Part shown: piece by piece, positions 42,320 through 45,442 of the stretch | Layout: each line of letters begins with the position of its first letter | How positions within the stretch are numbered: the stretch's first letter is position 1 | Assembly (NCBI RefSeq): GCF_000422905.1 | Contig: NZ_KE383948.1 | Coordinates: 172,379 to 217,820, forward strand | DNA length: 45,442 bases | Reading direction: 5' to 3' | From: Paenibacillus alginolyticus DSM 5050 = NBRC 15375 | GTDB lineage: Bacteria; Bacillota; Bacilli; Paenibacillales; NBRC-103111 | Notes under the pieces: model-generated | Databases searched by the model: none | The model's input: the letters and a program-made list of their open reading frames with translations, nothing else | Told to the model about the DNA's origin: nothing | Position numbers and translations under genes: made by a program

Positions 42320-43192
42320 CTAGAAAGTGGACCAATGCGCTGGTCGAGTGAGGGATGGTGGCAACTTGGTGTCGCCATCTCCCTTCGCCGCGTTAAGTTG
42401 GGCTTGGGTAAGAAAAATACTATCGGTTAGGTTTGCACCGCTAAGATCAGCGTCCCGGAAATCAGCCCCGATGAGGTCTGCTACTCTCAGGTCGGCACCT
42501 CTGAGGTTAGCTGCAATAAGGTATGCCCCTCTTAAGTTAGCGCCTCTGAGGTCGGCGCCTTTGAAATTGGCCCCGATGAGGTCGGCTCCTCGACCGTAGG
42601 TTTTCTGACGTCCAGCGTTTTTTGGCTGCTTGGGAGAGGCTTCGGCACGAACGAGCTCGCTCGTCCTTAGAAGCAGCACATTGACATTGGCTCGGTGAGC
42701 TGCCACGTCCAGTTTCATGAGAGAGTCGCTGCTAAGGTGAGTGAGGCGTTCCGTTTCGTCGAGCGCTAAGCTCAGTTCACCATGGATAGAACTGGCCGGT
42801 TGCAGCGTCAGCGCTTCGGTCAAATACCAGAGCAGCTCATGGAGTTGACGCATGATCGGGAAAACCTCGAACATTTGCTTCGCAGACCCTGGAACTTGAC
42901 GCCAGTCGTTTCCACCGAAGGTGACATGGGAAACCTTTTGTCCTGCGCCGAAGCAATCATAAACCGTACAACCTCGAAAGCCCAGCTGTCTGAGGTTATT
43001 GTGAACGCCACAGCGGAAGTTAGGCTGCAGGTTGGGGCAGGGTTGGCCGGCGTCTTTATCAATCGCGAAGTCTGACGAAGCTGCATAGGGCAGTGCGACA
43101 CAGCACAAGCCGAAGCAATTCTCGCAGTCGGATTGCAGACTGAGGGGATTTCTGCCGTTTAAAGTTTCTGCATACTCGTGATTCTCAGACAC
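42320..43192 (-). CDS. Cysteine-cluster (YkgJ-like) pentapeptide-repeat protein
   Basis: 290 aa with two unlike halves. The N-terminus has a CxxCxxxCC cluster (Cys23, 26, 30, 31) and further cysteines in GQPCPNL, FRCGVH and GCTVYDCFG, resembling the YkgJ zinc/iron-sulfur-binding family. A helical middle follows (~110-195). The C-terminus (~202-261) holds about twelve A(D/N)LXX pentapeptides, such as GADLR and GANLR, which fold as a right-handed square beta-helix. The frame is open to an ATG at 43225, but AGGAGG lies six bases before a GTG at 43192, which I take as the start. Function unknown; some pentapeptide proteins mimic DNA and protect gyrase, but the metal cluster suggests another role. 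Confidence 0.82.
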   Translation of the reverse strand: MSENHEYAETLNGRNPLSLQSDCENCFGLCCVALPYAASSDFAIDKDAGQPCPNLQPNFRCGVHNNLRQLGFRGCTVYDCFGAGQKVSHVTFGGNDWRQVPGSAKQMFEVFPIMRQLHELLWYLTEALTLQPASSIHGELSLALDETERLTHLSSDSLMKLDVAAHRANVNVLLLRTSELVRAEASPKQPKNAGRQKTYGRGADLIGANFKGADLRGANLRGAYLIAANLRGADLRVADLIGADFRDADLSGANLTDSIFLTQAQLNAAKGDGDTKLPPSLTRPAHWSTF

Positions 43193-43311
43193 TGTTGGCC
43201 TCCTTCCGCCACACCAATTTCTCATACTTGTCTAGTTTAATTAGCAAGGTTATGGGATGGTAATAGAACGTTTTTATATGTATGAAAAATGAATGGTTTT
43301 TCAATTCTATT

Positions 43312-43340
43312 ATAGTATTACTGAAATTTTTTTCTGTCAA
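43312..43340 (-). promoter_or_regulatory. Promoter of the pentapeptide-repeat gene
   Basis: Minus strand consensus TTGACA (plus 43335-43340), a 17-bp spacer and TACTAT (plus 43312-43317). A perfect TATAAT three bases further on (spacer 20) may contribute. Confidence 0.55.
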
Positions 43341-43387
43341 TCCTTTACTATGACAAGGAGAGGGCTTAAACGAAGGAGTAGATAACC

Positions 43388-43984
43388 ATCAGCAGTAATT
43401 GGTTCGTTCATAATTATGATAGACTTATGAAACCCTTGGAAACTAAAAGATTTATACATATTCGCTCCGAGTTAATTAGCAAAGCAAAGGGAGACGTGTT
43501 GGAAATTGGAAGCGGAACAGGAATTAATTTCAGCTTCTATAAGGATGTATCGGTAACAGCAATTGAGCCGAATCCATTTCTAAGGAAGACGTCGTACGAG
43601 CGAGCTGCCGCTGCCAAAACTCCTATCCATGTCATGGAAGGTAACGCTGAGCAATTGCCATTTTCAGAGCAATCGTTTGATACTGTGATTGGGACACTAG
43701 TTTTATGTACGATACCGAACCCAGTCGAAGCGATCAGGGAAATTAGTAGAGTTTGTAAGCCTACTGGAACCATTTTATTATTTGAACATGTTCGGCATGA
43801 AAATAGCCTTTTGGGGAAGTTACAAGATTTCCTGACACCGATATGGAAGCGAGCTTGTGATGGGTGTCATTTGAACAGAGATACCATTCATTTACTGAAA
43901 CAAGAAGATATAGAAATAATTGAAATAAACAAGCACGTAGGAAATATTTTTATAACCGTTGAAGCTAGAAAAAAACAGATGTGA
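43388..43984 (+). CDS. SAM-dependent methyltransferase with possible AUC start
   Basis: Class I methyltransferase of the UbiE/Methyltransf_11 type. The SAM-binding motif is VLEIGSGTGIN, followed by AIEPNPFLR, GNAEQLPFSEQSFDTVI and a post-motif LLFEHVRHE; a later CDGCHLNRDT stretch may bind metal. The first ATG is at 43427 (185 aa) and has no ribosome-binding site. The same frame continues upstream as SSNWFVHNYDRL, which looks like the normal N-terminus of this family. A stop codon lies at 43379-43381. GAAGGAG at 43372-43378 is nine bases before an ATC codon at 43388. I therefore mark 43388 (198 aa) as the likely start, either a rare AUC start, a recent mutation or a base error. The substrate is unknown. 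Confidence 0.72.
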   Translation: MSSNWFVHNYDRLMKPLETKRFIHIRSELISKAKGDVLEIGSGTGINFSFYKDVSVTAIEPNPFLRKTSYERAAAAKTPIHVMEGNAEQLPFSEQSFDTVIGTLVLCTIPNPVEAIREISRVCKPTGTILLFEHVRHENSLLGKLQDFLTPIWKRACDGCHLNRDTIHLLKQEDIEIIEINKHVGNIFITVEARKKQM

Positions 43985-44130
43985 GTATAAGTGCATTCGC
44001 GTAACCAGTTGAGGGCGGCAGTGGATATATAATAATATTTTTTTGAAAATTACATCTGGAATAGAGGTTTTTTTCCATTAGAGACGAATAAGCTACAATC
44101 ACTTGTTTGGAGATAAGGGGATGCTTACTC

Positions 44131-45216
44131 TTGAAATTGAAAGAACATCTAATTGATTCCTTTATGAATTTAACCTCAGACGGAATTGTTATTGTTGATG
44201 TGAATGGGAAAGTTTTAGAGGTGAATAAGAAGTTTGAAGAATTACATGGCTGGACAAGAGAAGAAGTGATCGGGAAAGTATTGCCGATGACTCCTGATAA
44301 ATATAAGGAAGATGCGCTTCGGCTATATCAGTCATTAATAGATGGGGAGCAAAGCTCGGATTTCGAAGCGTTAAAACTAAGAAAAGATGGTTCTACCTTT
44401 TATGCAAATGTTACGGTCTCACCAATGAAAGATAGCGATGGAGTTGTTATTGGGTTTATTGGTGTGGAAAGGGACATTAGTGAAAAGAAAAGAGCCGATG
44501 AGGAGCTTTTAGAAAGAGAAAGACAATTTAGAAGGCTGATTAAACTTAATCCAGAACCTATTGCTTTGCATAACGATGGTCTTATTCAGTTTGTGAATGA
44601 TGCCTGTTGTTCACTGTTTGGTGGTGTTTCTTCAGACGACTTCAAGGGGAAACGAATATATGATTTTTTCTGTTTAAGTGCCAAGGATTTTATTTTGGAG
44701 CGGCTTCAGTATGTGATGCAGTCGGATTCTTATACGGATTTTATGGAAATAAAACTGCGAAAGTTAGATGGCACTTTTTTTGATGCCGAAATATCATCCA
44801 TTTATGTCCACAAAAACATGGGAGTTCCTGTCGTGCAGACCGTGATACGTGATCTCACTGAGCGCAAAAAGTCTGAAGAAGCCCTTATTAGATCAGAAAA
44901 ACTGTCACTCATTGGTCAATTGGCAGCGGGGATCGCGCATGATATACGGAATCCTTTAACTTCGTTGAAAGGTTTTGTAAAATTACTTAAGGCTAAAAAT
45001 GCCGACTACGTTGATGTCATGTTGGAAGAGTTAGAACATATCAACTATGTCGTCAACGAATTCATGATGTTAGCTAAACCACATCTGAATTGTTACATGG
45101 AGAGCACTTCCCTAGGACTTGTCAAAAGTGTAGTTGGTTTTCTGCAGCCACATGCTCATCTCTATAACGTTCAAATACATATAGATATAGATCCAGACAT
45201 ACCAGCCTGTTTATGA
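44131..45216 (+). pseudogene. Truncated PAS-PAS sensor histidine kinase (Kin-type), interrupted by an IS
   Basis: Soluble kinase like the sporulation-type KinA/KinE proteins. PAS 1 (~10-120) contains DGIVIVDVNGKVLEVN and VERDISEKKRA; PAS 2 (~130-245) ends VIRDLTERKKSEEA. The HisKA domain has LIGQLAAGIAHDIRNPLTS with His270. The protein then stops at DIDPDIPACL, exactly where the HATPase_c N-box region should begin. The host frame is cut near 45207 by insertion sequence DNA, and the stop at 45214-45216 belongs to the insertion. Without the ATPase domain it cannot autophosphorylate. AAGGGG is ten bases before a TTG at 44131, which I take as the start instead of the TTG at 44107. Confidence 0.85.
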
Positions 45217-45251
45217 TCAAATGAAAAGGGATGGTTTTATCATTAGAAAAT

Positions 45252-45313
45252 CCCTGGTGTGATCATCAGGAATTCCCTGGTATGATCATCGAAAAATCCC
45301 TGGTCTGAGCTGG
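45252..45313 (+). repeat. Three sub-terminal IS repeats, 23-bp period
   Basis: CCCTGGTGTGATCATC at 45252, CCCTGGTATGATCATC at 45275 and the diverged CCCTGGTCTGAGCTGG at 45298. They are likely transposase-binding sites. Confidence 0.78.
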
Positions 45314-45405
45314 AAATTCTTCTGTGGTATTTGAGATATTTCAGCCCCTTTCGGTCATCCAATTGACGTACAATTCTTCTTGCAGAGATGCAAGGAGGAG
45401 AAAGG

Positions 45406-45442
45406 ATGATGAAGAGCATGGAGCAGATCCACCGAGTCAAAG
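45406..45442 (+). CDS. Start of an IstA-like transposase, partial
   Basis: Only 12 codons are in the window (MMKSMEQIHRVK). AAGGAGG is seven bases before the ATG. The call rests on its place inside the IS end, since no domain is visible yet. Confidence 0.55.
   Translation, partial: MMKSMEQIHRVK

Larger units (their letters stand above)
45208..45442 (+). mobile_element. Left end of an IS21-family-like insertion sequence
   Basis: Begins TGTTTATGATCA, a TG-initiated end as in the IS21 family, and interrupts the kinase gene. Sub-terminal repeats follow at 45252-45313, a known IS21-family trait. A transposase reading frame starts at 45406 after AAGGAGG. The right end lies outside the window. Confidence 0.72.

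Noticed and set aside
42327..42599. Plus-strand Arg-Ser-Ala-Pro-rich frame
   Set aside because: It is the shadow of the pentapeptide repeats on the other strand.

Overview
The window looks like chromosomal DNA of a Paenibacillus-type Firmicute. The evidence is strong AGGAGG-like ribosome-binding sites, frequent TTG/GTG starts, sigma-A style promoters, SLH-anchored multidomain secreted glycosidases, a PAS sporulation-type kinase and a moderate GC content. No database search was possible, so family calls rest on motifs and domain order, and the genus is an inference.

Layout. 1-285 holds just over two and a half tandem copies of a ~112-bp structured repeat of unknown nature. 587-2910 encodes a NarL-type two-component system. 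3299-19373 is a + strand exopolysaccharide (EPS) operon with tightly packed or overlapping genes: Wzz-like co-polymerase, BY-kinase-like ATPase, UTP-glucose-1-P uridylyltransferase, priming sugar transferase, six glycosyltransferases (two GT2, one GT26, three GT4), two Wzy/O-antigen-ligase-like proteins, a Wzx flippase, UDP-glucose dehydrogenase and a bifunctional GDP-mannose enzyme. This is a Wzx/Wzy system. It can supply UDP-Glc, UDP-GlcA and GDP-Man, and seven transferases suggest a repeat unit of up to about seven sugars. The gene content resembles what I recall of Paenibacillus heteropolysaccharide (pep/paenan-like) clusters. 19596-23745 follows with its own promoter and a structured leader. 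It encodes two secreted enzymes, a GH26 mannanase with PA14 and a clan-A-like hydrolase with FN3 and discoidin domains, plausibly for trimming or releasing the mannose-containing polymer.

23980-24480 is a small ParB/Srx-like protein. 24624-28448 (minus) is a very large membrane protein that joins two GT-C glycosyltransferases, one GT87/PIG-M-like and one PMT/GT39-like, with carbohydrate-binding segments. It is transcribed divergently from 28752-32624, a secreted GH87 alpha-1,3-glucanase with a (Thr-Pro)20 linker. 32999-39496 is a second GH87 protein of 2165 residues with seven beta-trefoil repeats and three SLH domains. Both GH87 proteins keep the three-Asp catalytic pattern. A working hypothesis is that the PMT-like protein O-mannosylates exported proteins such as the Thr-Pro linker of its divergent neighbour.

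39652-43192 (minus) holds a DeoR regulator with a repeat-rich operator region, an alpha/beta hydrolase, a Nudix hydrolase, and a protein combining a YkgJ-type cysteine cluster with pentapeptide repeats. 43388-43984 is a SAM methyltransferase whose coding similarity and ribosome-binding site point to a non-canonical AUC start. 44131-45207 is a PAS-PAS sensor kinase cut before its ATPase domain by the left end of an IS21-like element (45208 to the window end), where the transposase gene begins at 45406. No tRNA, rRNA or CRISPR array was seen.
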